From: Hydrogenophaga intermedia
Lineage (GTDB): Bacteria; Pseudomonadota; Gammaproteobacteria; Burkholderiales; Burkholderiaceae_C
Direction: 5' to 3'
Length of the DNA: 64,000 bases
Assembly (NCBI RefSeq): GCF_000723405.1
Contig: NZ_CCAE010000010.1
Coordinates: forward strand, 61,078-125,077
Shown: positions 32,106-38,764 of the stretch, one piece after another
How the letters are laid out: each line of letters opens with the position of its first letter
Position numbering within the stretch: position 1 is the stretch's first letter
The notes under the pieces: generated by a model
What the model saw: the letters and a program-made list of their open reading frames with translations, nothing else
Databases searched by the model: none
Told to the model about the DNA's origin: nothing
Made by a program: the position numbers and the translations under genes

Positions 32106-32551
32106 GAACGCACCTCCTGCACCTCGATCCCATGCACTTGCAGCATGAGCTTGCGCTTGATGCGGAATTCGGGCGTGACCGCCCCCTTCACGTCTTCGAC
32201 CACGTGGCGGCCTTTCTCGTCGATGTAGGTGAAATCGGCCACGTAGACCATGGCGCGGTGCTTCTTGCCGCTGGGCGCGACCTGGGCGGGGATCAGCTCG
32301 AAGGGCACCTGCAGGCGCAGCTCACGGATCTCGCCGGCCTTCTCCAGCGTGGCCAGGTAGACCCAGCGGCGGTGTTCGGCTTTCGAGTCGAACTCGATGC
32401 CGCGGTCGCTCACGCGCTCGTTGCCGTATTTCTGCCGGCGCGCCTCGCGCGTCTTGGGGTTGGCCATCATGTCGGCGTAGGAGCGCGCGCCTGCCATTCG
32501 GGCCTGCAGGTTCATCGCCTCCTCGACGCTCAGGCGCAGCGCGCGTGTCAC
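32102..32551 (-). CDS. DUF1064-type PD-(D/E)xK nuclease
   Basis: A GTG start at 32551 (VTRALRLSVEEAMN) was chosen for its ribosome site GAGGTG; the ORF upstream of it overlaps the zinc-finger gene. The 149-aa product has GIEFDSKAEHRRWVYLATLEKAGEIRELRLQVPFELIP, then YVADFTYID and VVEDVKG. These are the D...ExK core of the restriction-endonuclease fold in DUF1064 phage proteins. It probably cleaves branched or invading DNA during replication or recombination. Confidence 0.75.
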   Translation of the reverse strand: MTRALRLSVEEAMNLQARMAGARSYADMMANPKTREARRQKYGNERVSDRGIEFDSKAEHRRWVYLATLEKAGEIRELRLQVPFELIPAQVAPSGKKHRAMVYVADFTYIDEKGRHVVEDVKGAVTPEFRIKRKLMLQVHGIEVQEVRS

Positions 32552-32555
32552 CGGA

Positions 32556-32897
32556 TCACCTCGCGCCAGGCGTAGGGGACTTCGGCGAGCGAGAGCGGGG
32601 TTTCGTCGAGGCCTGGGGCTCGGATTCCGACTTCTCGGCCCGGCCACCAGCGGGGTCGAGCGGCAACCGGGTATCCGCCGCCAGCGCTCGCAGCGCCTGC
32701 TCCTCGTGCCCAAAGGCCACCCAGTCGTCCAGCACCTTGCGGCAGCGCTGTCGGATCTCGTCCTGCGGCCTCTGCGTGCGCAGGCTCTGGATGCGCTGGA
32801 TCAGGCGCGCGCCGCAGTACAAGCACGTCGGGTCGAACCTGAACCAGCCAGCGGATTCCCGCGCGTGGCTGCACTCGATGCAGGGTGTCGTGGCCAC
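32556..32897 (-). CDS. Zinc-finger phage protein, 113 aa
   Basis: Two CxxC pairs (CIECSHARESAGWFRFDPTCLYC, given by Cys at residues 6, 9, 25, 28) form a zinc knuckle at the N-terminus. A helical region and a Ser/Pro/Arg-rich tail follow. It sits 1 nt after the replication initiator's frame ends, in the replication operon. A DNA-binding helper is likely. Confidence 0.65.
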   Translation of the reverse strand: MATTPCIECSHARESAGWFRFDPTCLYCGARLIQRIQSLRTQRPQDEIRQRCRKVLDDWVAFGHEEQALRALAADTRLPLDPAGGRAEKSESEPQASTKPRSRSPKSPTPGAR

Positions 32898-33899
32898 TCA
32901 CGATGCCCCCTGCTCGGCGGGCCGCTTACCCAGCAGCTCGGCCATCTTCGCGCGCACCTCGGCGGACGGCCGCGTCGCCAGCGCGTCGTCGCGGTCGAGA
33001 GCGGCGAGCGTGGGATCCTTGCCCTGGCGCCCGGGCACGGTGGTCCTGGCGAGGTCAGCAGGGATCTGCACCGCGGGCAGCGAGCCCACGGTTGCGGCGT
33101 CGCGTCGACGGCCCTCGGCCACGCTGAGCGCGTAGGCGAAGCCCTTGCCCTTGCCCACCGCGGTCTGCGCAGCCGCGACCAGCTCGTCGGTGCTCATGCC
33201 CTGCGTCAGCAGGGCCAGCAGCGTGGGGTGTGCGGGGTTGGCGTCCATGAGCCCGGCCTTGCGCATGGCAAAGCAGGCCCGCCCGGCTTCTGTCCCGTGG
33301 GACACCTCCGTGACGGACGCGCGCGCTTCTGTCCGCGCGCTGTTCTGTTGATCTTTAGCCTCAAGAGGTGGAATACCAATACCTCTGGTACTGGTACTGG
33401 TTCTGGTAGCGTCACTCCCGCCGGAATCCTGCGTCCGTCCCTCGGTTGTCCCGTGGGACATCGGTGGACTTCCACCCTCTTCCCTCGACTCGGCCGGTGG
33501 ATGCGACGCGGCCTGCCGTGCCCGGTAGTTCGCCTTGCGGATCTTCTCGGCGTCGCGCTTGCCCATCATGGCCAGCACGCGCTGCGTGATGATCGGGTGG
33601 TACAGGCGGCCGTCGGAGGCCTTGGCCCAGCCGCGCATGAGCACCTTGCGGTGTTCCTGGAACAGCTCGAGCGGCATGCCCACGCGCGCCGCGATGATCT
33701 CGTCGTCGTCGGTGAGCGCGCCACAAGGCTGCTGCTGCCAGGCGGTGGTCCACAGCATCAGCAGCCAGGGCCGGGCGAGCGGGCCGGCCAGCGCCCAGGT
33801 GTCCGACTGGGTCAACTGCTCCAGGTCCAGCTCGAAGCGCCAGCCCTTCGACTTCGTGTCGGCAGGGTATGGCGGCGGCGGCAACGTCTCCGACATCAA
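32898..33899 (-). CDS. Replication initiator-like protein, 333 aa
   Basis: The N-terminal ~120 residues (WRFELDLEQLTQSDTWALAGPLARPWLLMLWTTAWQQQPCG) form the winged-helix type seen in phage replication proteins and DUF1376-like initiators. A low-complexity linker (130-200) and a C-terminal helical domain follow. The linker DNA is AT-richer and carries repeated dyads, as in the lambda O gene, whose linker contains the origin. It overlaps the 116-aa gene upstream (ATGA). Confidence 0.75.
   Translation of the reverse strand: MMSETLPPPPYPADTKSKGWRFELDLEQLTQSDTWALAGPLARPWLLMLWTTAWQQQPCGALTDDDEIIAARVGMPLELFQEHRKVLMRGWAKASDGRLYHPIITQRVLAMMGKRDAEKIRKANYRARQAASHPPAESREEGGSPPMSHGTTEGRTQDSGGSDATRTSTSTRGIGIPPLEAKDQQNSARTEARASVTEVSHGTEAGRACFAMRKAGLMDANPAHPTLLALLTQGMSTDELVAAAQTAVGKGKGFAYALSVAEGRRRDAATVGSLPAVQIPADLARTTVPGRQGKDPTLAALDRDDALATRPSAEVRAKMAELLGKRPAEQGAS
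33291..33460. other. Candidate replication origin inside the initiator gene
   Basis: Two copies of the dyad TGTCCCGTGGGACA (33291-33304, 33447-33460) flank a low-GC patch. In 33341-33410 I count 32 G/C of 70. The patch includes short GGTACT/GGTTCT direct repeats (33387-33408). It lies in the linker-coding part of the initiator gene, as lambda ori does in O. Confidence 0.45.
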
Positions 33900-34246
33900 C
33901 GCGCCCCCTCGCCTGCCTTGTAGGTGGGCTTGAGGCTACCGTGCGAACTCGCGGCGCGCGCGAGCCCCACGGGCACCAGGATGTGGCGGGCGATGGCCCG
34001 GCGCGTCACCTGGCCCCAGGCGCGCAGGTCCGGCGGCGTGGCCACCTTGCCATCCAGCGCGGCGCGGGCCTGCTCCATCGTGAACTCGTGGCCGCGCTGG
34101 TCGCGGGCGAACGAGGCCAGGAAGGTCAGAGCCGTGTCGACCCACAGCGAATCGACCTTGCGCTCGGCGCGCGCGCCAGCGCACTGGGCCATGCGGCGGC
34201 CGCGCTCGGCGGCGGCCTGCAGGTCGAGGGAAATCTGCTCCATCAC
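33896..34246 (-). CDS. Phage replication-region protein, 116 aa
   Basis: The helical 116-aa protein starts MMEQISLDLQAAAERGRRMAQCAGARAERK, continues with ALTFLASFARDQRGHEFTMEQARAAL and ends basic. It is coupled by 4-nt overlaps between the wHTH gene and the initiator. It may act with the initiator (loader or accessory); no motif proves it. Confidence 0.6.
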   Translation of the reverse strand: MMEQISLDLQAAAERGRRMAQCAGARAERKVDSLWVDTALTFLASFARDQRGHEFTMEQARAALDGKVATPPDLRAWGQVTRRAIARHILVPVGLARAASSHGSLKPTYKAGEGAR

Positions 34247-34587
34247 GTCGCTCCTTGACGTTGGTACTCGGCGGCCAGCGCCACGCCGGCGGGCGTGACG
34301 CGGTAGCGCCGGAATCGTGGGTTGCGCACGCTGTCGGGCACGGCCTCGATCAGCTCCTGGTCGCGCAGGAAGATGAGCGCCCAGTCCACGGCCTTGCCGC
34401 TGCGCTGGATGCGCTCGACGATCTGTTCCTTGTTGAAGAAGGCGCCCACGCGGGCGGCCAGGAACTGCAGCACCGCCTCGGTGGCGGAGCCCTCGCGGAT
34501 CACGCCCGGCGGGTGGGGGTTGAAGCGCAGCCCCGGCTTTTCAGGGGGAGGGATCACGAGTTGGGCGGCTACCCACTCCAGGCTCAT
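34243..34587 (-). CDS. Winged-helix DNA-binding protein, 114 aa
   Basis: The middle (TEAVLQFLAARVGAFFNKEQIVERIQRSGKAVDWALIFLRDQELIEAVPD) reads as a winged helix, with the wing at RNPRFRRYRVTP. It overlaps its neighbours by 4 nt on each side. It is probably a regulatory or replication DNA-binding protein of the phage. Confidence 0.65.
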   Translation of the reverse strand: MSLEWVAAQLVIPPPEKPGLRFNPHPPGVIREGSATEAVLQFLAARVGAFFNKEQIVERIQRSGKAVDWALIFLRDQELIEAVPDSVRNPRFRRYRVTPAGVALAAEYQRQGAT

Positions 34588-34847
34588 GAGGTGCCTCGAT
34601 CCGCATCCGGATATTCATCGGATGGACGAAGGCGCCCGCGAGGTGCGATCCTTCGGACCATGCCCAATCGCCCGTACAGCGCCTCTTCGAGCACGCCGCG
34701 CACCCATTCCGCCTTCGACACCCCTTCGGCGACGGCCATGGCGATCACGTGCTCGTACAGCTCCTCGCTGAGCGGGATGTCCAGGCGCTGCGTCAGCTTG
34801 CCGTCGGGGTTCGTGCGCCCGGACCGGCTCAACCTCGTGTCGCTCAT
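34584..34847 (-). CDS. Ribbon-helix-helix-like protein, 87 aa
   Basis: GKLTQRLDIPLSEELYEHVIAMAVAEGVSKAEWVRGVLEEAL (residues 16-57) matches the strand-helix-helix of CopG/Arc-type DNA binders. It is the first gene of the minus-strand replication operon after the repressor-like gene. The last codons contain a degenerate copy of the phage operator. Confidence 0.7.
   Translation of the reverse strand: MSDTRLSRSGRTNPDGKLTQRLDIPLSEELYEHVIAMAVAEGVSKAEWVRGVLEEALYGRLGMVRRIAPRGRLRPSDEYPDADRGTS
34598..34613. promoter_or_regulatory. Degenerate repressor operator
   Basis: GATCCGCATCCGGATA differs from TATCCG-N4-CGGATA by one base of the left arm. It overlaps the end of the RHH gene just before the winged-helix gene; it may be weak or fortuitous. 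Confidence 0.4.
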
Positions 34848-34862
34848 GCGGGGGGACTCCCT

Positions 34863-35102
34863 GTGACGGAACTGTTCTGGTGGCAGGCCGCGCTCCTCTT
34901 CTGGATCGCGGTGTGCTTCTTTCGCGTCGGCGCTGCCACCAAGGGAATCGCCATGACGCGGCGCGCCTGGTCCGAGATCGCCCAGGCGGCCATCGTGGTG
35001 GTGGTCGTGTTCGGGCTGGTCACGGAAGGTCGCGGCTGTCAGTCGTTACGCGCGGGCTCCGTTGACGCGGGCGCCGCCTGCATGGGCGACGCGCCGTGCT
35101 GA
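34863..35102 (+). CDS. Possible small membrane protein, 79 aa
   Basis: A GTG start with GGGGGA upstream gives TELFWWQAALLFWIAVCFFRVG, a transmembrane helix, and a second hydrophobic stretch IAQAAIVVVVVFGLV. It lies opposite the end of the repressor-like gene and fills a stretch with no minus-strand gene. It may be a lysogenic-conversion gene or not a gene. Confidence 0.35.
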   Translation: MTELFWWQAALLFWIAVCFFRVGAATKGIAMTRRAWSEIAQAAIVVVVVFGLVTEGRGCQSLRAGSVDAGAACMGDAPC

Positions 35103-35318
35103 GCGAGGCCCGCGCTGGGCCCGCGCCGCAGCGCGGTCGTGGGCCGCGATCCAGTTGAGCAGGAGCTGCGCCGTGTCCAGGCGCGGCATCGCCTGCCCCG
35201 CAAAGATGCGGCTCACGGTCGCCTGTCCGACGCCCGTCTCTTCGGCCATGCGGTTGTGGTGCCCCTTGAGGTCGTTCAACCGGCGCAGCAGGTAGTCGTG
35301 GATGGATTCGGTGCTCAT
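35046..35318 (-). CDS. HTH repressor-like protein (CI/Cro type), 90 aa
   Basis: ATG 35318 (MSTESIHDYLLRRL) was chosen. The XRE-type HTH lies at about 21-41 with recognition helix GQATVSRIFAGQ. No LexA/CI-type peptidase domain follows; the tail is Ala/Arg-rich. Its promoter (35357-35329) holds an operator, and the predicted RNA start falls only a few bases before the ATG, so the message may be leaderless like lambda cI. It is divergent from the plus-strand HTH gene at 35404. Confidence 0.75.
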   Translation of the reverse strand: MSTESIHDYLLRRLNDLKGHHNRMAEETGVGQATVSRIFAGQAMPRLDTAQLLLNWIAAHDRAAARAQRGPRSARRVAHAGGARVNGARA

Positions 35319-35328
35319 GACGCTGCCC

Positions 35329-35357
35329 ATGTTATCCGGATGCGGATATTTTAACAA
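35329..35357 (-). promoter_or_regulatory. Repressor promoter with operator in the spacer
   Basis: On the minus strand TTGTTA (35357-35352) and TAACAT (35334-35329) are 17 nt apart. The spacer holds operator TATCCGGATGCGGATA (35333-35348). It drives the repressor-like gene and the operon behind it. Confidence 0.65.
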
Positions 35358-35368
35358 CCGTATCCGGT

Positions 35369-35384
35369 TATCCGTTTACGGATG
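35369..35384. promoter_or_regulatory. Second operator in the divergent control region
   Basis: TATCCGTTTACGGATG is a one-mismatch copy of the operator, 36 bp from the first. An extra half-site TATCCG lies at 35361-35366. It probably controls the rightward early genes. Confidence 0.65.
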
Positions 35385-35403
35385 CCTCAAGGATCATTCC
35401 GCC

Positions 35404-35910
35404 ATGGAAAGCCTCAGCAAAAAGTTCGCACGCCGCCTGCGCGAGATCATGAACACAACCATGGCCCTCGACACGCAGACCAAGGTCGCCGAAGCCGCCG
35501 ACATCGGCCAGGCCTCCGTGGCTCGCATCCTCCACGGCAAGCAGTCGGCGACGCTGGACATGGTCGAGGCCATCGCCCATGCGTGCGGCGTGAAAAACGC
35601 CGCCTACTTCCTTCTCGACGAGGCAGAGCTGCGCCTGTTGCAGCAATGGCACGCGCTGGGTGCCAGTGATCGTGAGGCAGTTCTCGGTTACATGGCTTTC
35701 AAAGGCCAGAGTGTTACAAAAGGTGTAACACAGATCCTAGATTTCGCGAGGGATCAGCAGAGCGTCCCGCGCGAACTGCAGCCCGCCGTGTCCCGGGCTT
35801 CCCGCCGGAGCCTTTTACTGCGACCCAATTCGACGGACGCAGGTAAGGAGGCAACGCCCCATGGCACAAAAGCAAAAGCCCCGAAGCGAAAAAGCGGGGC
35901 AAGTCGTTGA
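35404..35910 (+). CDS. HTH regulator (Cro/CI-like), first gene of the early operon
   Basis: The 168-aa protein has an XRE HTH at about 23-46 with recognition segment GQASVARILHGK, nearly the same as GQATVSRIFAGQ of the divergent repressor-like protein, so both should read the same operators. The C-terminal part (AELRLLQQWHALGASDREAVLGYM) has no self-cleavage Ser-Lys dyad. ATG 35404 (MESLSKKF) was taken as start. Its end overlaps the next gene by 50 nt. Confidence 0.75.
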   Translation: MESLSKKFARRLREIMNTTMALDTQTKVAEAADIGQASVARILHGKQSATLDMVEAIAHACGVKNAAYFLLDEAELRLLQQWHALGASDREAVLGYMAFKGQSVTKGVTQILDFARDQQSVPRELQPAVSRASRRSLLLRPNSTDAGKEATPHGTKAKAPKRKSGASR

Positions 35911-36187
35911 GTTCGATCTGACACCCAACGCCGAGCGCGTGGCCACCATCAATCGGTGGTACGTCGAGCAAGGCACCGCCGCCGAGCAGCACGTGTGCCT
36001 GCTCAATATCGCGATCACCGCAGACGGCCGCCTCGTCTCGCGCGGCATCGGCATCGAGCCCGAGCACGCGCTGGCCTTGCTGGCCGAGATCGACGCCGTG
36101 CGTGATCAACTGGCCGCTTTCGCCTACAAGGCACCAGGCCCAGGCCCCCATAGCGCCAAGGTGATAGCCCTGCCCGCGAATCGCTGA
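35861..36187 (+). CDS. Phage protein, 108 aa, unknown
   Basis: The protein starts MAQKQKPRSEKAGQVVEFDLTPNAERVATINRWYVEQG, with a very strong ribosome site (AAGGAGG). It is a soluble alpha/beta protein in the early operon. The 50-nt overlap with the regulator suggests coupling. No family was recognised. Confidence 0.65.
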   Translation: MAQKQKPRSEKAGQVVEFDLTPNAERVATINRWYVEQGTAAEQHVCLLNIAITADGRLVSRGIGIEPEHALALLAEIDAVRDQLAAFAYKAPGPGPHSAKVIALPANR

Positions 36188-36227
36188 TCGCGCATTCGCC
36201 ACAAGTGATCGCCGTTCGTCGGGTGAC

Positions 36228-36265
36228 TATCCGGATGCGGATACGTCATTATCCGTAACCGGATA
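36228..36265 (+). promoter_or_regulatory. Double operator before the LPD29 gene
   Basis: TATCCGGATGCGGATA (36228-36243) and TATCCGTAACCGGATA (36250-36265) have centres 22 bp apart, about two helix turns, so two dimers could bind side by side. A TACACT -10-like hexamer (36264-36269) overlaps the second site. It controls the gene at 36308. Confidence 0.7.
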
Positions 36266-36307
36266 CACTGACCCCGTCGTCAGCAATCAATCGAAGGGGT
36301 CAGCAGC

Positions 36308-36895
36308 ATGAAATATCTCTCCTGTGCCGAAACCGCCGTGATGGTGCGCAAGGCCCTCAAGGAGTCCTTCCCCGGCATCAAGTTCTCGGTGCGCTCCAGC
36401 ACCTACAGCATGGGCGCCTCGATCAACGTGCGTTGGACCGATGGCCCGAACCGGGCGCAGGTCGAAGCTGTCGCCCAGGTCTTCAATGGCTCCTACTTCG
36501 ACGGCATGCAGGACTACAAGGGTTCGCTCAACAACATGATCGACGGCGAGGCCGTGAGCTTCGGCGCCGACTCGGTGTGGTGCGAGCGCGAGAACAGCGA
36601 CGCCGCCGTGCAGCGGGCCATTGATCAAGTGGCCCGGATCTACGCCGCCAACTTCGAGGCTCGCGGGATCGCGAAGCCCAGCGTCGAAGCCTACCGGCGC
36701 GGCGAGCTGTACCAGGTCGCTCTGATCACGGACGGCTGGGACAGCTACTGGAACCTTCAAGCCATCATCGCCCGGGCCTTGAGCAAGTCGAGCGACCGGC
36801 TAGCGGTGGCGAAGTCCAAGACCGCGGGCAAGGTGATCTTCCTGGGCAATGACGGCTACAGCCAGGTCGGCGCCCTGCAGGTGGAGGCCGCGTGA
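36308..36895 (+). CDS. LPD29-domain protein, 195 aa
   Basis: MKYLSCAETAVMVRKALKESFPGIKFSVRSSTYSMGASINVRWTDGPN is the signature of the Large Polyvalent protein-associated Domain 29, found in phage and plasmid early proteins of unknown action. It has a long leader with an AAGGGG ribosome site shared with the gene at 45886. It is followed by a TGATG-coupled gene. Confidence 0.8.
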   Translation: MKYLSCAETAVMVRKALKESFPGIKFSVRSSTYSMGASINVRWTDGPNRAQVEAVAQVFNGSYFDGMQDYKGSLNNMIDGEAVSFGADSVWCERENSDAAVQRAIDQVARIYAANFEARGIAKPSVEAYRRGELYQVALITDGWDSYWNLQAIIARALSKSSDRLAVAKSKTAGKVIFLGNDGYSQVGALQVEAA

Positions 36896-37833
36896 TGAGC
36901 CAAGACAGCAAAGCCTTCAGCAGCGACATCCCGGTGAGCCTCGCGGCGAGCGCCTTCACCGGCGTGAGCTTCACCCCCGAGCGCCGGGGTGAGCGGGCAC
37001 GCGACGACTACGCCGTGATGCTCGCGGAAGACCTCGCGATGTTCAAGGCGGCCGCTGAGCGCGGCGGCACCCTGGCCCAACTCGATGACGAGTTCGCGCG
37101 CTACCGCGCCGGTATGCGCAGCCGCTACGTGGCTTACCTGCAGTCGAGCAGCCGGTGCATATCCTCGTTCATCGCCGGCCCCTCGAACTTCCCGGTGGCG
37201 CGGGCGCAGAAGCGCAACGCCGTCACCAACCGCCGGCTCGATGATCTGTTCTCGTGGCGCGAAATGGCGCGGCGCGCGGTGATGCGCAATCTGCGCCCCG
37301 ACCTGCGTCCCATCATGGCCGGCGACGCCGACGCGGCCGACCGCCTCGCCGCAGAAATCAGCGCGGCCCAGCGCGTGCAGGAGCAGATGAAGGCGGTCAA
37401 CGCCGCACTGCGCAAGGCGGGCAAGGCCGGCAAGGAGGCGCAGACCGCGGCCCTGATCGAACTCGGACTGTCCGAGGACCAGGCTCGCGAGCTGGTCAGC
37501 CCGAAGTTCCAGAGCTGCTACGGCCAGGGCTACCCGTCGTTCCGCCTCACCAACAACCAGGCCAACATCCGGCGCATGCAGCAGCGGCTGGAGCAGATCG
37601 AGCGCGCGGCCGCGATGCCAGTGGTCGAGAAGCAAGGCGCCGACGGCGTGCGCCTGGAGGACGACCCGCCCGCCAACCGCGTGCGGCTGTTCTTCCCCGG
37701 CAAGCCGGCCGATGAGGTTCGCAGCAAGCTGAAGTCGAGCGGCTTTCGCTGGGCGCCCAGCGTCGGCGCCTGGCAGGCCTATCGCAATGCGCGCGCCCTG
37801 GATCTGGCGGCCGCGATGGTCGGCAGCGCGTAA
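36895..37833 (+). CDS. Phage early protein with C-terminal FRWxPxxGAW motif
   Basis: ATG 36895 overlaps the LPD29 stop (TGATG); GTG 36892 is the alternative. The ~312-aa protein has a basic helical middle (AEISAAQRVQEQMKAVNAALRKAGKAGKEAQ) and ends with VRLFFPGKPADEVRSKLKSSGFRWAPSVGAWQAYRN, a motif recurring in DUF3560-like phage and plasmid proteins. It is probably a DNA-metabolism accessory; the function is unknown. Confidence 0.7.
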   Translation: MSQDSKAFSSDIPVSLAASAFTGVSFTPERRGERARDDYAVMLAEDLAMFKAAAERGGTLAQLDDEFARYRAGMRSRYVAYLQSSSRCISSFIAGPSNFPVARAQKRNAVTNRRLDDLFSWREMARRAVMRNLRPDLRPIMAGDADAADRLAAEISAAQRVQEQMKAVNAALRKAGKAGKEAQTAALIELGLSEDQARELVSPKFQSCYGQGYPSFRLTNNQANIRRMQQRLEQIERAAAMPVVEKQGADGVRLEDDPPANRVRLFFPGKPADEVRSKLKSSGFRWAPSVGAWQAYRNARALDLAAAMVGSA

Positions 37834-37866
37834 CGACCAGGCCATCGGCACAGACGCGCCCGCCAC

Positions 37867-37882
37867 TATCCGTATCCGGATA
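37867..37882 (+). promoter_or_regulatory. Repressor operator before the HD-domain gene
   Basis: TATCCGTATCCGGATA is a perfect match of both arms, 24 nt before the HD-domain start. No clear -35 was found. Confidence 0.65.
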
Positions 37883-37905
37883 TTTTTCACCCACCACAGA
37901 GGCCA

Positions 37906-38499
37906 ATGATGGACCAGAAGACTCTCAACGCCGCCCGCGTCGTCGCCCTGCGCTCCCACGCTGAGCAGAAGGATCTCGCCGGCGAGCCCTACATCTTCCA
38001 CCTACTGCGCGTCGAGGCGGCCATGCCGCGCGACGACCTCAAGGCCCGCGCGCTCGCCCTGGTGCACGACGCCTGGGAAGACTGCCAAGGCCTGCGCGAC
38101 AGCGGCGAGCTGCAGCGCTTCCTGCCCGAGGACGTGCTGGAGGGCTTGGACGCGATCACGCGCCGCGCCGGCGAGAACCGCGACGGCTATTACGCCCGCG
38201 TCGCATTCAACTGCCTTGCACGGCGCGTGAAGATCGCCGACCTCATCGACAACCTCAACATGGCGCGCCTGCCCGCGCCGAGCGTTGAGGACTGGCGCCG
38301 GGCGTCGCGCTACGCCGAGGCCCTGGCCCGCCTGCTGGAGGCCGACCAGTTCCATTGGGAGAACCGGCGCGACAGCGGCTTCGACAGCAACTTCGGCGAG
38401 CTCATCGGCGCCGAGGCGATCGTGCCCACGACCTTCCACTCCCCCGACTGCGTCGGCCACGCCATCCCCATGAGCCAGCGCCGGAGGTTCGCCCTGTGA
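37906..38499 (+). CDS. HD-domain alarmone (ppGpp) hydrolase-like protein
   Basis: The 197-aa protein follows the SpoT/MESH1 pattern: AARVVALRSHAEQKDLAGEPYIFHLLRV (first metal His and the GxPYxxH segment), ALVHDAWEDC (the HDxxED metal motif near 53-59) and RVKIADLIDNL (near 109-119). There is no synthetase domain, so it would be a small alarmone hydrolase that could lower ppGpp in the infected cell. The HD family also cleaves other nucleotides, so the substrate is not certain. It has its own operator. Confidence 0.7.
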   Translation: MMDQKTLNAARVVALRSHAEQKDLAGEPYIFHLLRVEAAMPRDDLKARALALVHDAWEDCQGLRDSGELQRFLPEDVLEGLDAITRRAGENRDGYYARVAFNCLARRVKIADLIDNLNMARLPAPSVEDWRRASRYAEALARLLEADQFHWENRRDSGFDSNFGELIGAEAIVPTTFHSPDCVGHAIPMSQRRRFAL

Positions 38500-38672
38500 T
38501 CCAGGTGTTTCTGCTCGGCACGCGGCGCAAGCGATTGCCCGCCCCCTCCCCTCTTCCCACTGTCACCGAAGCCGAAGCCCGCACCTGGTTCGATGGCTGG
38601 TGGGCCGGCCTGGCCGTGGGCTCGGTCATCGGCGCATGCCTCGGCGTGATCGCCAGCGTGGTGAAGGGTTAA
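38496..38672 (+). CDS. Small membrane protein, 58 aa
   Basis: A GTG start overlaps the HD-gene stop (GTGA). The end TWFDGWWAGLAVGSVIGACLGVIASVVKG is one transmembrane helix. It is coupled to the HD-domain gene. The function is unknown. Confidence 0.55.
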   Translation: MIQVFLLGTRRKRLPAPSPLPTVTEAEARTWFDGWWAGLAVGSVIGACLGVIASVVKG

Positions 38673-38674
38673 CC

Positions 38675-38764
38675 ATGGACCTGCAGGACAAAGCCCTCAT
38701 CGTCTGGTGCCTGGTGTGCTTGGCCGTCTCCTACGCCCTCGGCTGGCCAGGGGCCGGCGCATGA
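38675..38764 (+). CDS. Tiny membrane protein, 29 aa
   Basis: ATG 38675 gives MDLQDKALIVWCLVCLAVSY followed by ALGWPGAGA, a single transmembrane helix. Its TGA overlaps the methyltransferase ATG (ATGA). It could be a leader-like coupling peptide or a real micro-protein. Confidence 0.45.
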   Translation: MDLQDKALIVWCLVCLAVSYALGWPGAGA

